Under the pieces are notes generated by a model. That model was not told where the DNA came from. It saw only the letters and a program-made list of their open reading frames with translations, and searched no databases. This document shows, in pieces, positions 38,158 to 46,240 of a stretch of DNA of 64,000 nucleotides (position 1 is its first letter; every line of letters starts with the position of its first letter). The translations under genes and the position numbers were made by a program. The DNA comes from Methanocalculus chunghsingensis (GTDB lineage Archaea > Halobacteriota > Methanomicrobia > Methanomicrobiales > Methanocorpusculaceae). The stretch is taken from positions 29,387-93,386 of the forward strand of contig NZ_JWHL01000005.1 in the NCBI RefSeq assembly GCF_018132105.1, given 5' to 3'.

Positions 38158-39737
38158 TAGCCGAAGAGACAGTCGCTTTTATCGATATTGGTACTAACTC
38201 GATCCGACTGCTCGTCGTCCGGCTGAACCAGAACGGATCGGTGACGGTGCTGACGATGCAGAAAGAGGTTGCCAGGCTTGGAGAGGGGGAGTTTGCAACA
38301 GAAGAGCTCTCCCCTGATGCGATCGGCCGGGCAGTAACTATCTGCAAGAACTTTGTCGATCTCAGCCTCGCATTCGGAGCAACGGAGATGGTCGCCGTGG
38401 CAACATCGGCAACGCGGGAGGCGAGAAATGCCGATCAGTTCCTTGAGCTCCTCCTTCGTGAGGCAAATCTTGAGGTACGGGTCGTCTCCGGCAGGGAGGA
38501 GGCGCGGCTCATCTACCGTGGCGTCGTCAGCGGCATCGATCTCGGCAGTTCCCGCGCCCTCTTCATCGATATCGGGGGTGGATCCACCGAGATGATCATC
38601 GGTGGCCAGCATGACTACCTCATCCTCGAGTCGATGAAACTTGGTGCGATCAGGCTCACCAATCAGTTCTTCCGGGCAGATGAGTCCGGGGTTGTCTCAC
38701 GAAAGAAGTACGCACAGATTCAGCAGTTTGTCAGAAACGTACTTGCACAGCCGCTGAACCGGCTGAGAAAGGTCCCCTATTCGCAGGTTGTCGGAAGTTC
38801 AGGGACCATCCAGAACCTTGCAGAGATAGCAGCCCGCCTCTATCCCGGGACATCCGCCCCGGGTTGTCTGCGCTACGAGGATCTGCAGCTTGTTATCAGG
38901 CGGCTCTGTTCCCTGCGGCTTGAGGAGCGGAGGCGGGTGCCCGGGATCAACCCTGAGCGGGCAGATATTATCATCGGGGGTGCTGTCATCCTTGAGTCGG
39001 TGATGAGGGAGCTTGGGATCGATGCAATCGGGATCTCCCCCCACGGCCTCAGGGAAGGGCTGCTGATGGAGTATCTCTCACGAATACCCGGCCTTCCCCA
39101 TGCAGAGAAGATCTCGGTCAGGCGGCGAAGCGTGATCCAGCTTGGTCGATCCTGCCGGATCGATGAGACACATGCCATGACGATCGTCGGACTCTCTGCC
39201 AGGCTCTTTGATACCGCCCGTGATGCCGGCCTCCATCAATCAGGGGATCGCGAACGGGATCTGCTTCTGTATGCGGCATATCTGCATGATATAGGGAATT
39301 TCATATCATTCTCCGATCATCACCTCCATTCCGGGTATATCATCAGGAATGCAGAACTGCTCGGCTTCGATAAGGGCGAGATTACGATCATGGCAGAGAT
39401 AGCCCGCTACCACCGAAAGAAGCCCCCGCGAAAGAAGGATCTCACCTTCAGCCAGTATGATCCGGATGTCCAGGATCAGATCCGGACCCTCGCCCTCTTC
39501 CTGAGGCTTGCAGAGCATCTCGACAGAACCCATGCCGGGCTTGTCATGGATGCCGGGCTTGCACGATCTGCAGACGGTTCGATCATGCTCACCATTGAGG
39601 GACGGGGGGACTGTACCCTTGAGGTATGGGGAGTTCGTTCCGAGGCGGCCGCCGTCAGGAAGGTCTTTGGCGGGGGGCTCACCATCGAGGTGAGGGAAGG
39701 GAGTGGAAAATCACTGCGCGGAGAGCTCCCGGGATGA
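38154..39737 (+). CDS. Ppx/GppA exopolyphosphatase with C-terminal HD domain
   Basis: 527 residues. The ASKHA phosphatase core is evident: FIDIGTNSIRLLVV (phosphate 1), ATSATREARNADQFLEL, VSGREEARLIYRGV, and ALFIDIGGGSTEMIIGG (phosphate 2). The C-terminal half has an HD-type domain (YAAYLHDIGNFISFSDHHLHSGYIIRNAELL), as in long Ppx/GppA proteins. Substrates of the family are long-chain polyphosphate and pppGpp. The location after two kinases and a CHAD fusion favours polyphosphate. Last gene of the island, followed by two hairpins. Confidence 0.93.
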   Translation: MIAEETVAFIDIGTNSIRLLVVRLNQNGSVTVLTMQKEVARLGEGEFATEELSPDAIGRAVTICKNFVDLSLAFGATEMVAVATSATREARNADQFLELLLREANLEVRVVSGREEARLIYRGVVSGIDLGSSRALFIDIGGGSTEMIIGGQHDYLILESMKLGAIRLTNQFFRADESGVVSRKKYAQIQQFVRNVLAQPLNRLRKVPYSQVVGSSGTIQNLAEIAARLYPGTSAPGCLRYEDLQLVIRRLCSLRLEERRRVPGINPERADIIIGGAVILESVMRELGIDAIGISPHGLREGLLMEYLSRIPGLPHAEKISVRRRSVIQLGRSCRIDETHAMTIVGLSARLFDTARDAGLHQSGDRERDLLLYAAYLHDIGNFISFSDHHLHSGYIIRNAELLGFDKGEITIMAEIARYHRKKPPRKKDLTFSQYDPDVQDQIRTLALFLRLAEHLDRTHAGLVMDAGLARSADGSIMLTIEGRGDCTLEVWGVRSEAAAVRKVFGGGLTIEVREGSGKSLRGELPG

Positions 39738-39791
39738 TTTCTGCACCGCTTCAGCCGATCCCACCTGTACTACAGGCACCTAGGAAAAAAG

Positions 39792-39813
39792 AGATATTAA
39801 AGCTCTAATATCT
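39792..39813. other. Perfect inverted repeat after the ppx gene
   Basis: AGATATTA and TAATATCT (eight-base arms) flank AAGCTC. It lies 54 bases after the ppx stop, before the tRNA genes, and may be a terminator or regulatory structure. Confidence 0.4.
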
Positions 39814-39827
39814 AAAAAGGATATTAT

Positions 39828-39845
39828 ATGAGGTTTTTACCTCAT
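39828..39845. terminator. Hairpin with TTTT loop before the tRNA pair
   Basis: ATGAGGT and ACCTCAT form a perfect seven-base stem with loop TTTT. With the upstream repeat it probably marks the end of the polyphosphate operon transcript. Confidence 0.4.
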
Positions 39846-39910
39846 TCAACCATCATTTCACCCTTCGATATGTTTATATGTGATCTGAGCCTTTTTATTT
39901 AGTGCAGTTA

Positions 39911-40017
39911 CCCGCCTTAACTCAGACTGGTAGAGTGCGCGGCTGTAGTAAGATCATCGCCTGCGGGCGAACTGCGCGGCTACCGCGATGTCCCCGGTTC
40001 GACTCCGGGAGGCGGGA
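39911..40017 (+). tRNA. tRNA-Tyr (GTA) with intron 39949-39981
   Basis: Acceptor CCCGCCT pairs with AGGCGGG, the discriminator is A40017, and CCA is encoded (40018-40020). Anticodon arm CGCGG CTGTAG, then a 33-base intron (39949-39981) at the canonical position one base after the anticodon, then A CCGCG. The T arm is CCCGG TTCGACT CCGGG. Exon borders can form the bulge-helix-bulge cut by the archaeal splicing endonuclease. Box A TTTATATG lies at 39873-39880. Confidence 0.95.
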
Positions 40018-40039
40018 CCAGTAACAAAAAAAACCACGT

Positions 40040-40112
40040 GCCCAGATAGTGTAGTGGCCTATCATGATGCCCTGTCACGGCATCGACTCGGATTCGAATT
40101 CCGATCTGGGCG
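40040..40112 (+). tRNA. tRNA-Asp (GTC)
   Basis: Acceptor GCCCAGA pairs with TCTGGGC, discriminator G40112. Anticodon arm GCCC TGTCA ... with anticodon GTC in CTGTCAC, T arm CGGATTCGAATTCCG. 73 nt, no intron, CCA not encoded. Starts 19 bases after tRNA-Tyr and is probably cotranscribed with it. Confidence 0.95.
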
Positions 40113-40432
40113 TCCTCTTCTTTTGGATGATTATTCAAAGTTTATCGTTGCGCTATTTAGCATCCACTGTAAAAGTGGACTGATATGTCCATCTCATAGC
40201 TCTGATAGGAACAGGCATACTATAGGTCGCTGTGGAATAATAAAGATCATGGACTTATACAGAAATGAAGAGTGTGAAGTCTCCTCCATATCAACTACAA
40301 ATAAAGGTGAAGAGCGTGAAACAACAATCACCCCATCAAATTTGGATGGGTATTCTGTTGATAGCCTGGTTGGATGCATAAAGTGGAAATGATAAATATC
40401 CACAATGTATATTGTATATACTAGTGGTGGAA
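40113..40432. other. AT-rich intergenic stretch at the left of the accessory region
   Basis: 320 bases of visibly lower GC than the flanks. TCCACT (40163-40168) and AGTGGA (40174-40179) form a small perfect hairpin. A 47-codon frame (40249-40392) is listed separately with low confidence. TATA-like sequences (ATAAATATCC and TGTATATACT, about 40390-40422) precede the next gene. Confidence 0.4.
40249..40392 (+). CDS. Possible small protein, 47 aa
   Basis: Begins MDLYRNEECEVSSISTTNKG and ends GYSVDSLVGCIKWK. It is hydrophilic with no recognised motif, and no good ribosome binding site precedes the ATG. It is the only start-to-stop frame in this stretch that does not run into the tRNA-Asp. It may be chance. 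Confidence 0.2.
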   Translation: MDLYRNEECEVSSISTTNKGEERETTITPSNLDGYSVDSLVGCIKWK

Positions 40433-40864
40433 ATGAAAGATTACCAGACAGTCATCGAAGAAAATTTTTTGACCCTGAGAGAAATGGTTGAGGTATACAA
40501 TTTTAAAGCTGCTTTCACTATTGTCTCCGATCTCACAAAAATATGTACCCTGTTCGATGATGAGGATGGCATAATAATTATGGAGGTCCTGGAAGGGATA
40601 TTCACTCAAGTTGGACCGATATTTGAAAAATATGAGCTATCTGATAATTTAAAAAATGAATATACTTCAATAGCTGTTGTAGAATTGAACAAACTGATCG
40701 AAAATTATAAGTCAAATAATCAAATTGAAATTTATAAAAATCTGAGATATATCCGCTCGATCTCAACCAAACTACAAATTGATCAATTAAGAACCGGAAC
40801 TCGATCGATCCAACAGGATCAGATCAAACTCCCCGAAGTGATGAGTCATCTTTTATCCAGGTGA
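40433..40864 (+). CDS. Helical protein of unknown function, 143 aa (accessory cassette gene 1)
   Basis: Starts MKDYQTVIEENFLTLREMVE after GGTGG at good spacing; a longer frame from 40412 is possible. Predicted all-helical, with the segments ELNKLIENYKSNNQIEIYKNL and QLRTGTRSIQQDQIKLPEVM near the end. No catalytic motif, no transmembrane segment, one Cys. Codon use is AT-rich, unlike the neighbours. Its stop overlaps the next gene (GTGA), so the two form a cassette. Family not recognised. Confidence 0.6.
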   Translation: MKDYQTVIEENFLTLREMVEVYNFKAAFTIVSDLTKICTLFDDEDGIIIMEVLEGIFTQVGPIFEKYELSDNLKNEYTSIAVVELNKLIENYKSNNQIEIYKNLRYIRSISTKLQIDQLRTGTRSIQQDQIKLPEVMSHLLSR

Positions 40865-40866
40865 AT

Positions 40867-41346
40867 ATGATGCTTGTTGAACCCAAAAAACCACGTTTAA
40901 TGTCTCAAGAGATCATGAAAGCATCACACCATAATTATGATTTAGAATCTGACCAATATGTACAATTAACAAACCACCCTGGCAAAGAATTGATGTCAGA
41001 TTATTGGAGTAATGATGCACCACAAAGTATCCTTCAACAATTATTAGAGTCGAACCGTGCCACTACAGAGTTTTGTCAAATAATTTTTGCAAAACTACAG
41101 AATATTGAAAGACAAAACCAGATGTTAATAGATATATTTCAATGTGAAGTGGGATGCAACGAAATTCCTGTGTCATTCGCCGATGAAGGATTGACAGACG
41201 AGCAGGTAAAGGAGCGGGTGCTCAATTATTATCAAACCAAACGTGAGTCTTATCCTTCCGATGTTGCAGTTGCATTAAATTTTGACCTTAAACGTGTAAT
41301 TAACGCTGTTTATCAGCTTGAAGAGGAAGGAATTTTGGAGGGATAG
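40867..41346 (+). CDS. Winged-helix-like protein with coiled coil, 159 aa (accessory cassette gene 2)
   Basis: The N-terminal 45 residues look flexible, a helix suited to coiled-coil pairing follows (ILQQLLESNRATTEFCQIIF, then AKLQNIERQNQMLIDIF), and the C-terminus forms a small winged-helix: DEQVKERVLNYYQTKRESYP, VAVALNFDLKRVINAVYQLE, EEGILEG. DNA binding by this domain is inferred. A GTG at 40861 on the upstream stop is an alternative start. AT-rich, like its partner. Confidence 0.6.
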   Translation: MMLVEPKKPRLMSQEIMKASHHNYDLESDQYVQLTNHPGKELMSDYWSNDAPQSILQQLLESNRATTEFCQIIFAKLQNIERQNQMLIDIFQCEVGCNEIPVSFADEGLTDEQVKERVLNYYQTKRESYPSDVAVALNFDLKRVINAVYQLEEEGILEG

Positions 41347-41668
41347 TTTTTTGAAGCCAACATATCGTGAAAAGGGCGATGCTCTTGAGGGTGAGAGAAT
41401 AGCATGTCAAGCGCGCAAAATCATTAGCAAACCTCCTCGCCATGGATCATCCAATCATAAAATTCAAACTATGACCTTAGAGAGCAATGCATATTGTGTT
41501 ATCGAAAAATCATTTCGTTTAACAAAGTAAATCTATATCCCTTCTTCCATAAAATTCTTCTGTCAGGTCTGCTTTTGCCAGACAAGGTAAAGGGAAATGT
41601 CGCATCGATAATCCTGAATAGATTACATTCTGTCAATCCCCAATGGAGACGTTTTGTCAACACACCCG
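41347..41668. other. AT-rich intergenic stretch right of the accessory cassette
   Basis: No convincing gene. A frame across 41318-41530 has no starter with a ribosome site and no family features. GTCTG (about 41567-41571) and CAGAC (41579-41583) form a small hairpin. It may contain remnants of a transferred segment and the promoter of the LeuA-family gene. Confidence 0.4.
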
Positions 41669-43312
41669 ATGACAAATATCGATTATCCTTATTCAGGTAA
41701 GGGGAATACCACAGCCACCCCACAACAGAACGCTTTATCATCTCCAATACGCAATATATCAGTATGCCTCAGGCAAATACTTCCGTGGGGAATTGCTTTC
41801 TTTGTTGATCGCAAACGCCCAGAGAGAGTAACTGTTTTTGACACCACCCTCAGGGATGGTGAACAGACACCAGGTGTATCATTCACCATTGAACAGAAAC
41901 TGGATATCGCACGACTCCTCTCAGAGATAGGTGTCGATACCATCGAAGCCGGATTCCCTGCATCCTCTGCACAGGAGAAGGAGACGGTCAGCCGGATCGC
42001 CTCTGAGAACCTTGCTGCAAAAGTCTGCGGGCTGTCACGATCACGGATCGATGATGTCGATACGTGCCTGGACTGCGGCGTCGATATGGTCCATGTCTTC
42101 ATTCCGACATCGGATATCCAGAGAGAGAATACCATCAAGAAGAGCCGCGAGGAGGTCCTCCAGATGACTGGAGAGATCGTCGGATATGTCCGTGATCACC
42201 TCGGATCCTGCATGTTCTCTGCGATGGATGCAACCCGGACCGACCTCCCGTATCTGATTGAGGTGCTGAAGGTGGCAGCAGATGCCGGTGCAACAGTCGT
42301 CAATATCCCCGATACCGTCGGCATCTCCACCCCGATGAAGATGGGGGAGCTGATCTCGGCTATCTCCCGGGAGATAACCGTCCCGATCGATGTTCATTGC
42401 CACAATGACTTCGGCCTCGCCGTTGCCAATACCACAACCGCCGTGGAGGCGGGCGCCTCCCAGGTGCAGGTAACGGTCAATGGGATCGGTGAACGTGCCG
42501 GAAATGCCGACATCGCCCAGACCGTCATGATCCTTGAGGCGATTCACGGGATCAGTACCGGTATCGAGACGCCAAGACTCGTCGAGACCTCGCGTGTCGT
42601 CTCCAGGTTTTCAGGGATTCCGATCACCCCGATCCAGCCGGTCGTCGGAGATAACGCCTTTGCACATGAGTCCGGTATCCACTCCCATGGCATCATGGCA
42701 AACAGCCAGACCTTTGAGCCCGGGATCATGACACCCGAGATGGTCGGCCACCGCCGCCGCCTCGCACTCGGCAAGCATGTTGGCAGGCATGCCGTCCGGC
42801 AGATGCTCTCGCTGGTTCATATCTCGCCATCTGACCGCCAGCTGGATGAGATTGTCGAGAGGATCAAGGTGATATCATCCCGAGGCCGCCGGGTCACCGA
42901 TCACGATCTCTACACAATCGCTGAGGACATCATGGGTATTCAGGCAATCGCAAAGACGATCGAGCTGCGTGACATCTCCATCATGAGCGGGAACCACTGT
43001 ATCCCGACAGCGAGTGTCCGTGCCCTCGTCGGCGGGGTTGAGAAGACCGCAAGCGCCACCGGCAACGGTCCTGTTGACGCCGCAGTCCGTGCAGTCCTCG
43101 GGGTGATGCCAATCGCCATCTCGCTCAAGGATTTCCGGATCGAGGCGATCAGCGGTGGAACCGATGCCATCGGCCATGTCACGATCACCGTCGAGGATCA
43201 GCAGGGAAGAACCTTCGACGCGAGCTCATCAGGCGATGATATCGTCCTTGCATCTGCAGAGGCGATGATCAATGCAATCAATCTCCTCCGGTGGACTGGG
43301 GAGACACCCTGA
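41669..43312 (+). CDS. leuA: 2-isopropylmalate synthase family (LeuA/CimA type)
   Basis: 547 residues. Condenses acetyl-CoA with a 2-oxoacid. Barrel motifs: [54 protein letters not shown] [34 protein letters not shown], and a C-terminal regulatory LeuA dimer domain ([19 protein letters not shown]). Methanogens have LeuA, CimA and AksA homologues; IEAGFP and the length favour LeuA, but citramalate synthase cannot be excluded. The only in-frame starts are ATG 41669 and TTG 41654, giving an unusual 50-residue N-terminal extension before the barrel. Confidence 0.8.
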   Translation: MTNIDYPYSGKGNTTATPQQNALSSPIRNISVCLRQILPWGIAFFVDRKRPERVTVFDTTLRDGEQTPGVSFTIEQKLDIARLLSEIGVDTIEAGFPASSAQEKETVSRIASENLAAKVCGLSRSRIDDVDTCLDCGVDMVHVFIPTSDIQRENTIKKSREEVLQMTGEIVGYVRDHLGSCMFSAMDATRTDLPYLIEVLKVAADAGATVVNIPDTVGISTPMKMGELISAISREITVPIDVHCHNDFGLAVANTTTAVEAGASQVQVTVNGIGERAGNADIAQTVMILEAIHGISTGIETPRLVETSRVVSRFSGIPITPIQPVVGDNAFAHESGIHSHGIMANSQTFEPGIMTPEMVGHRRRLALGKHVGRHAVRQMLSLVHISPSDRQLDEIVERIKVISSRGRRVTDHDLYTIAEDIMGIQAIAKTIELRDISIMSGNHCIPTASVRALVGGVEKTASATGNGPVDAAVRAVLGVMPIAISLKDFRIEAISGGTDAIGHVTITVEDQQGRTFDASSSGDDIVLASAEAMINAINLLRWTGETP

Positions 43313-43346
43313 ACTTTTTTATTTCTGAATAACATTCTCGTCAGGT

Positions 43347-44762
43347 ATGCGGGAACCACGCCCTTTCTGCCTTGGCGGCAGATGGAAGACGAGCACCAGT
43401 ACCATCCCTGTCATCAACCCTTATACCCGGGAAGAGGTGGCTCGTGTCTGTACGGGATCAGCTGACGACCTCTTCATGGCAGCGGGGCATGCTGCGGCTG
43501 CCTTCCGGATAACCAAAACCCTCCCCACATATATCCGGCGGCAGATCCTCCATACCATCGCTGCGCTCCTTGAAGAGAGGCGCGAAGAGCTCGTCGATGC
43601 GCTCATTGCAGAAGGCGGCAAGGTCAGGAAAATTGCAGACGGCGAGGTCACCCGTGCGATAGAGACGATCACCATCTCTGCCGAGGAGGCATCCCGAATC
43701 ACCGGGACGATCATCCCCCTGGACCGAACCCCCGGAGGAGCCGGCCACACCGGCCATCTCATCAGGGTTCCGGCAGGCCCTCTCCTCGCTATCACCCCGT
43801 TTAACTATCCGCTAAACCTCGCCTGCCATAAGATCGGGCCGGCGATCGCAATCGGCGCTTCCTTCCTCCTCAAACCGGCAACGGCAACCCCCCTCTCCTC
43901 CCTCATCCTTGCTGAGATCATCCTTGCCGCAGGATACCCGCCCGAAGCAGTATCAGTCATCCCGGCACCCGGATCCGTCGCAGACGCCATCGTTGGAGAT
44001 GAACGGTTTGCATACCTCTCCTTCACCGGAAGCCCTGATGTCGGATGGGAGCTGAAAAAACGTGCCGGGAAGAAGAAGGTCAGCCTCGAGCTCGGGGGAA
44101 ATGCGGCCGTCATCATCTGCAGGGATGCCGATCTCAGGTATGCCGCATCCAGGATTATTGCAGGAGGATTTGTCAATGCCGGACAGAACTGTGTCTCGGT
44201 CCAGCGTGTCCTTATTCATCATGAGGTGTATGAGGAGATGACCGCCGGAATCATCTCTGAACTCAGGGCCCTGAAAATAGGTGATCCCAGAGATCCCACA
44301 ACCGATCTGGGGCCGATGATCTCAGAGGAGGCAGCAGCCGTAGCCGAAGAGATGATCCGATCGGCAGGTGCCCGGGTCATCGCGGGCGGCATCCGGGAAG
44401 GGGCACTCCTCCACCCGACAGTCCTTGCCGATGTCGATCCCTCCCTTCCCATCGCATGCCGTGAGATCTTTGCACCCGTCATCCTCCTATCCCCATACAG
44501 GAAAGAGGATGAAGCCTTCAGCATTGTGAATGCCTCAGAGTATGGCCTCCAGGCAGGCATCTTCACAGACTCTCTTGAGACGGTTCAGAGAGCCTTCTCT
44601 GCCCTTGATGTTGGTGCGATCCTGGTCAACGACATCCCGACATTCAGAGTCGATGAGATGCCGTATGGCGGGGTGAAGGGATCGGGAACAGGCCGTGAAG
44701 GACCGGCATATGCCATCGCCGGGATGACGGTAGAAAAGATGTTAGTAATAAATAAAAGATGA
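43347..44762 (+). CDS. NAD(P)-dependent aldehyde dehydrogenase (lactaldehyde-type)
   Basis: 471 residues. The cofactor and catalytic motifs are intact: ITPFNYPLNLACHKIGPAIA, FTGSPDVGWELKKRAG, the glutamate in SLELGGNAAVI, the cysteine in NAGQNCVSVQRV, and EIFAPVILLSPY. It resembles methanogen lactaldehyde dehydrogenases that make lactate for coenzyme F420, but other short-chain aldehydes or succinate semialdehyde are possible substrates. It follows the LeuA-family gene by 34 bases and converges with the prefoldin gene. Confidence 0.85.
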   Translation: MREPRPFCLGGRWKTSTSTIPVINPYTREEVARVCTGSADDLFMAAGHAAAAFRITKTLPTYIRRQILHTIAALLEERREELVDALIAEGGKVRKIADGEVTRAIETITISAEEASRITGTIIPLDRTPGGAGHTGHLIRVPAGPLLAITPFNYPLNLACHKIGPAIAIGASFLLKPATATPLSSLILAEIILAAGYPPEAVSVIPAPGSVADAIVGDERFAYLSFTGSPDVGWELKKRAGKKKVSLELGGNAAVIICRDADLRYAASRIIAGGFVNAGQNCVSVQRVLIHHEVYEEMTAGIISELRALKIGDPRDPTTDLGPMISEEAAAVAEEMIRSAGARVIAGGIREGALLHPTVLADVDPSLPIACREIFAPVILLSPYRKEDEAFSIVNASEYGLQAGIFTDSLETVQRAFSALDVGAILVNDIPTFRVDEMPYGGVKGSGTGREGPAYAIAGMTVEKMLVINKR

Positions 44763-45131
44763 TTATGCGGCTTCGGGGGCCCTGCCCTCGAGAGCGTTTT
44801 TAACCTGCTGCTGAAGCTGCTCAAATCTGCCAGAGAGAGCCTTCTCCTGTTTTTCCAGAGATTTGATCCGGAGCTCAAGGGTGTCCACCTTCTCAGAGAG
44901 CATCTTCTCAACATGGTCTTTCTTCTGCTGAACCATCACAGATCCGACGGTCATGAAGACGTCCGCATCTTCTGCAGCCTCTTTCAGCTCCTCTTCTGCA
45001 CGTTTCGTCTCGCGGATGGTCATCTCATACTGGGACTTCTGAGAGACGATGGTCTGAAGCTGCTGCTGCATCTGCTGGAGCTGGGCGATCTGGTTCTGGA
45101 TCTTCTCGGGAATATTCTGATTCGGGTTCAT
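44763..45131 (-). CDS. pfdB: Prefoldin subunit beta
   Basis: 122 residues. Long coiled-coil helices at both ends (IPEKIQNQIAQLQQMQQQLQ and KSLEKQEKALSGRFEQLQQQ) flank a short beta-hairpin (VFMTVGSVMVQQ), the architecture of beta-type prefoldin. It hands unfolded proteins to the thermosome. It starts on the stop of pcc1 (ATGA-like overlap) and ends the ribosome superoperon. Confidence 0.95.
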   Translation of the reverse strand: MNPNQNIPEKIQNQIAQLQQMQQQLQTIVSQKSQYEMTIRETKRAEEELKEAAEDADVFMTVGSVMVQQKKDHVEKMLSEKVDTLELRIKSLEKQEKALSGRFEQLQQQVKNALEGRAPEAA

Positions 45132-45379
45132 ATACGTATCTCCTGCATCTCTTCTGCTATTGTAATCAGGCGAAGCCACATATTGAGAGCGGCCCGCATA
45201 GCCGGGATATCCCCGGCAGTCACTGAAAGGGAGAGGCGATCGCCGTTACAGCTGATCATTGCATGCGACCGCTCACCTGTCTCATCACAGGCCTCGGGTG
45301 CAAGCACCTCATAGATCCTCGCTGCATGAGGGGTCTCAAACCAGAACTCGGCATGATGCCTTATCTCGCTATCTGACAC
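45128..45379 (-). CDS. pcc1: KEOPS complex subunit Pcc1
   Basis: 83 residues. Two-strand/two-helix Pcc1 fold: AEFWFETPHAARIYEVLAPE, LSLSVTAGDIPAMRAALNMWLRL. Dimerises and supports t6A37 tRNA modification with Kae1, Bud32 and Cgi121, none of which is in this window. It overlaps the Brix gene by 19 bases and pfdB by four. Confidence 0.85.
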   Translation of the reverse strand: MSDSEIRHHAEFWFETPHAARIYEVLAPEACDETGERSHAMISCNGDRLSLSVTAGDIPAMRAALNMWLRLITIAEEMQEIRI

Positions 45380-45759
45380 CTGTACAATCTCCTCTGTCTT
45401 CCGTCAAAGGTGATCGTACCCTCTGCATCGTCTTTCAATGTGACGGGTACATATCTCGCCAGGAGATCATAAACCGATTGGTCAGAAACGAAGATTCCTC
45501 GCTGCATCGCCCCCTCACGGGATTCGATCGACCAGGTGGATATGATCACCTCGCCCTTCACCTCCCCCTCAACCTCGAGGCGGAGCATTGTCTTCTCCTG
45601 CTGCTTCTCAAGAAAGATAAAGACCGGATCACGAACTTCGAGATCACGAAGGCCGGCCTTGCCCCGGTTGATATGATCACACCCAAGGGCAAATGCAAGA
45701 TCCCGTGCAAATGTCCGAAGCTCAGGAGTCGGCCGACGTGATGTCGTCAGGATCGTCAT
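45361..45759 (-). CDS. Brix-domain ribosome biogenesis protein
   Basis: 132 residues, the short archaeal form of the Imp4/Brix family: [25 protein letters not shown], then [16 protein letters not shown] and the domain core [14 protein letters not shown]. It probably acts in rRNA processing or subunit assembly. Its start overlaps the rpoP stop, placing it in the ribosomal superoperon. Confidence 0.9.
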   Translation of the reverse strand: MTILTTSRRPTPELRTFARDLAFALGCDHINRGKAGLRDLEVRDPVFIFLEKQQEKTMLRLEVEGEVKGEVIISTWSIESREGAMQRGIFVSDQSVYDLLARYVPVTLKDDAEGTITFDGRQRRLYRCQIAR

Positions 45760-45890
45760 CTGGCTTTGAGGTCTTTGATACCCGCACCGCGCTCTTTAAA
45801 GAGGATACGGTGTCCGCAGTATGGACAACGGACATTGACATCGATCTCTACCTTCTTTTTGCAACGGGCACACTTATAGGACCCGGTCAC
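45756..45890 (-). CDS. rpoP: DNA-directed RNA polymerase subunit P (Rpb12-like)
   Basis: 44 residues from a GTG start at 45890, with GGAGGCG upstream. Sequence [18 protein letters not shown], then [20 protein letters not shown], two CxxC pairs forming the zinc ribbon. It lies between rpl37ae and the Brix gene, as in other archaea. Too short for standard gene length cut-offs. Confidence 0.93.
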   Translation of the reverse strand: MTGSYKCARCKKKVEIDVNVRCPYCGHRILFKERGAGIKDLKAR

Positions 45891-45896
45891 GCCAGA

Positions 45897-46187
45897 TTAC
45901 GCCTCCTTCTTGGTTGCTGCCTCGATGTTCCTGAGTGCTACCTTCAGTCCCGGGGTTTGTGGCGCGTATGCTCCACCTGCAAACGCAAAGCCGCACTTTC
46001 TGCATCCCCAGATGCCGGTACCCTGCCGCTTCACAGAGAATGTGTCGCAACGTGGACAGAGGTGCTTTGCGCGCTGAACCTTCTCGGTTTCATTGACGCT
46101 CTTTCTGATGAATCGTCCGTATCGCGGTCCATAGCGGCCTGCACTACCTGTTACACGACCCTTTGCCTTATGTTTTCCCTTTACCAT
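45897..46187 (-). CDS. rpl37ae: 50S ribosomal protein L37Ae
   Basis: 96 residues. The zinc-ribbon of this family is visible: HLCPRCDTFSVKRQGTGIWG followed by CRKCGFAFAGGAYAPQTPG. The basic N-terminus (KGKHKAKGRVTGSAGRYGPR) is characteristic. The gap to the upstream SBDS gene is only 53 bases, where exosome genes are often found in other archaea. Confidence 0.96.
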   Translation of the reverse strand: MVKGKHKAKGRVTGSAGRYGPRYGRFIRKSVNETEKVQRAKHLCPRCDTFSVKRQGTGIWGCRKCGFAFAGGAYAPQTPGLKVALRNIEAATKKEA

Positions 46188-46240
46188 GATTGAAATCTCC
46201 GGGATATGTCTTATTCTATTTGCTATCAGTTCCTATTAAG

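Noticed and set aside
39988..40392. 134-codon plus-strand frame across the tRNA genes
   Set aside because: Its first half is tRNA-Tyr and tRNA-Asp sequence; only the last 47 codons were kept as a weak candidate.
41318..41530. 70-codon frame downstream of the accessory cassette
   Set aside because: It overlaps the end of the winged-helix gene in another frame, has no ribosome site and shows no family features.
40040..41668. Possible attachment-site duplication of the tRNA-Asp 3' end
   Set aside because: No copy of the tRNA 3' sequence was seen in the downstream AT-rich stretch, so integration by a tRNA-specific integrase is not supported.
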